Below the pieces are notes generated by a model. The model saw only the letters and a list, made by a program, of their open reading frames with translations, had not been told where the DNA came from and ran no database searches. From contig NZ_FR892819.1 in the NCBI RefSeq assembly GCF_000434895.1, forward strand, positions 58,035 to 78,155: a stretch of 20,121 bases of DNA, written 5' to 3'. The DNA is from Phascolarctobacterium succinatutens CAG:287 (GTDB lineage: Bacteria; Bacillota; Negativicutes; Acidaminococcales; Acidaminococcaceae). Positions 19,339 to 20,121 of this stretch are shown here, piece after piece; positions within the stretch are counted from its first letter, which is position 1, and every line of letters starts with the position of its first letter. The position numbers and the translations under genes were made by a program.

Positions 19339-19689
19339 ATGATTTTTGACCAGCAAAATATGTACATGGACAATTCCTTGACCAGCAATGTAATTGCGAA
19401 CGTTGGCGGCGGTGATGCGGCCGACCCGTTATTTCTTGTTATCACTGCGCCGACCGCCTTAGCTACTAGCGGCACTATCACTGCGGCGCTGGAAACTTCT
19501 GACAGCGAAAGCTTCAGCGCTAAAACTGTTGTGGCGACTTATACTCTTGCTGCCAGCAAAAAGGGTATTTTGGTTGCAGCAAAACTGCCGTATGGCATGA
19601 AGGCTTTTTCCAGACTGACTGTTACCGGCGCAAGCGGCGGCAAACTGACTGCTGGCTTGACTGAAACTGTTCCGAACTGGCCGGGCTGA
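19339..19689 (+). CDS. Bbp16-like capsid cement (decoration) protein
   Basis: 116 residues, strand-rich, ending NWPG. The start MIFDQQNMYMDNSLT, then NVGGGDAADPLFLVITAP and YTLAASKKGILVAAKLPYGM are typical of the Bbp16 family, which caps the capsid lattice in BPP-1-type phages. AAGGAGTGAATAAC is the ribosome site. It sits directly after the capsid gene and before a terminator, so capsid and cement genes share the same transcript end. High Thr/Ala/Gly content fits a jelly-roll-like virion protein. Confidence 0.8.
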   Translation: MIFDQQNMYMDNSLTSNVIANVGGGDAADPLFLVITAPTALATSGTITAALETSDSESFSAKTVVATYTLAASKKGILVAAKLPYGMKAFSRLTVTGASGGKLTAGLTETVPNWPG

Positions 19690-19700
19690 TTTAGTACTTT

Positions 19701-19730
19701 AAGGGGAGGGCGAAAGCTCTTCCCTTTTTT
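19701..19730 (+). terminator. Rho-independent terminator after the cement gene
   Basis: AAGGGGAGGGC (19701-19711) pairs with GCTCTTCCCTT (19716-19726) with two G-U pairs around a GAAA tetraloop, followed by TTTT. It separates the highly expressed capsid and cement genes from the tail genes and may partly reduce tail gene transcription. Confidence 0.85.
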
Positions 19731-19754
19731 AATAATCAAGGAGGAATAGTTAAA

Positions 19755-20121
19755 ATGCTTAACATTACCGATGTATGTAATATGGCGCTGGCTCATATCG
19801 CCAAAGGCCGTATAAGCAATATAGATGAGCAGTCGGAGTTGGCCAGACAGTGCAAACTGTTTTATGAGCCTACCCGCAAAGAGTTATTAAGAAGCTACAC
19901 TTGGGGATTTGCAAAGCGCGTGAGCAAGCTTGCAGAACTTAGTATCGAATCTCCGTACTGGTCCCACGTTTACGCCTACCCCGAAAAGTGCCTTGCTGTG
20001 CGCAAGATATTTGACGCTGACACCGGCGCAATGATAAGGGCAGGCGAACAGCAGCAGGAAGAATGGGACTTATATATGGCAAGCGACAACGTGCTTGGCA
20101 TAGGGTGCAACATTCCTGCTG
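19755..20121 (+). CDS. Head-tail adaptor / tail tubular protein A-like (gp11-like), 3' incomplete
   Basis: The first 122 residues are seen; the gene runs off the window. MLNITDVCNMALAHIAKGRI, DEQSELARQCKLFYEPTRKE and LLRSYTWGFAKRVSKLAEL are typical of the T7 gp11-like adaptor that sits under the portal and carries the tail tube in podoviruses. The ATG follows AAGGAGG (19739-19745). No tail-fibre or internal-core gene is in view, but these should follow. Confidence 0.85.
   Translation, partial: MLNITDVCNMALAHIAKGRISNIDEQSELARQCKLFYEPTRKELLRSYTWGFAKRVSKLAELSIESPYWSHVYAYPEKCLAVRKIFDADTGAMIRAGEQQQEEWDLYMASDNVLGIGCNIPA

Noticed and set aside
1..20121. CRISPR array, tRNA genes, insertion sequences, integrase or attachment site
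   Set aside because: Looked for on both strands. No regularly spaced repeats, tRNA-like folds, transposase motifs or integrase motifs were recognised in the window.

Overview
The window is a contiguous piece of a tailed-phage (or prophage) genome, about half of it an early/replication module and the last third a DNA-packaging and head module. Strong AGGAGG-type ribosome binding sites, occasional TTG/GTG starts, overlapping ATGA/TAATG junctions and the set of early genes point to a host in the Bacillota (Firmicutes), possibly a diderm Negativicute-like lineage. The exact host cannot be read from the sequence. The head genes (frameshifted portal, Bbp19-like, scaffold, capsid, Bbp16-like, gp11-like) match the podovirus arrangement known from Bordetella phage BPP-1.

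Layout. 1-1890: small early genes, including one on the minus strand with its own promoter (158-334), an HTH protein, a zinc-finger peptide and a membrane-anchored LysM protein. 1887-5354: recombination and replication block: YqaJ-type exonuclease, a small XRE regulator, RecT annealing protein, a replisome organiser with a repeat cluster that looks like the replication origin, and an unidentified partner. 5351-10223: accessory and DNA-metabolism genes: a double Cys-rich protein, a C5 cytosine methyltransferase, a lipoprotein, a zinc-ribbon protein, a membrane protein, a possible nucleotide-modification-associated protein, RusA resolvase and SSB. 10229-10729: a probable late-gene activator.

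10638-12822 is a self-contained cassette that breaks the plus-strand colinearity. Four minus-strand genes, including a natural fusion of a papain-like cysteine-protease-type domain with a J-domain, run from a consensus TTGACA-17-TATAAT promoter. A divergent small HTH regulator has its own promoter, and both transcripts carry near-identical 17-bp palindromes. The regulator ends at a rho-independent terminator. It looks like a regulated moron, and it is the best candidate here for an undescribed system.

12823-13840 holds an AT-rich probable late control region, a probable small terminase gene, and an unusually long terS-terL gap with a G-rich tract, phased repeats and a doubtful small membrane ORF. 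13840-20121: large terminase, a small virion-module protein, the portal split by a frameshift that coincides exactly with a 31-bp insertion between 8-bp direct repeats, Bbp19-like protein, scaffold, major capsid protein (no AGA/AGG codons, unlike its neighbours), Bbp16-like cement protein, a terminator, and the start of a gp11-like tail adaptor cut by the window edge. No integrase, lysis genes, tRNA genes, CRISPR array or reverse transcriptase are visible.
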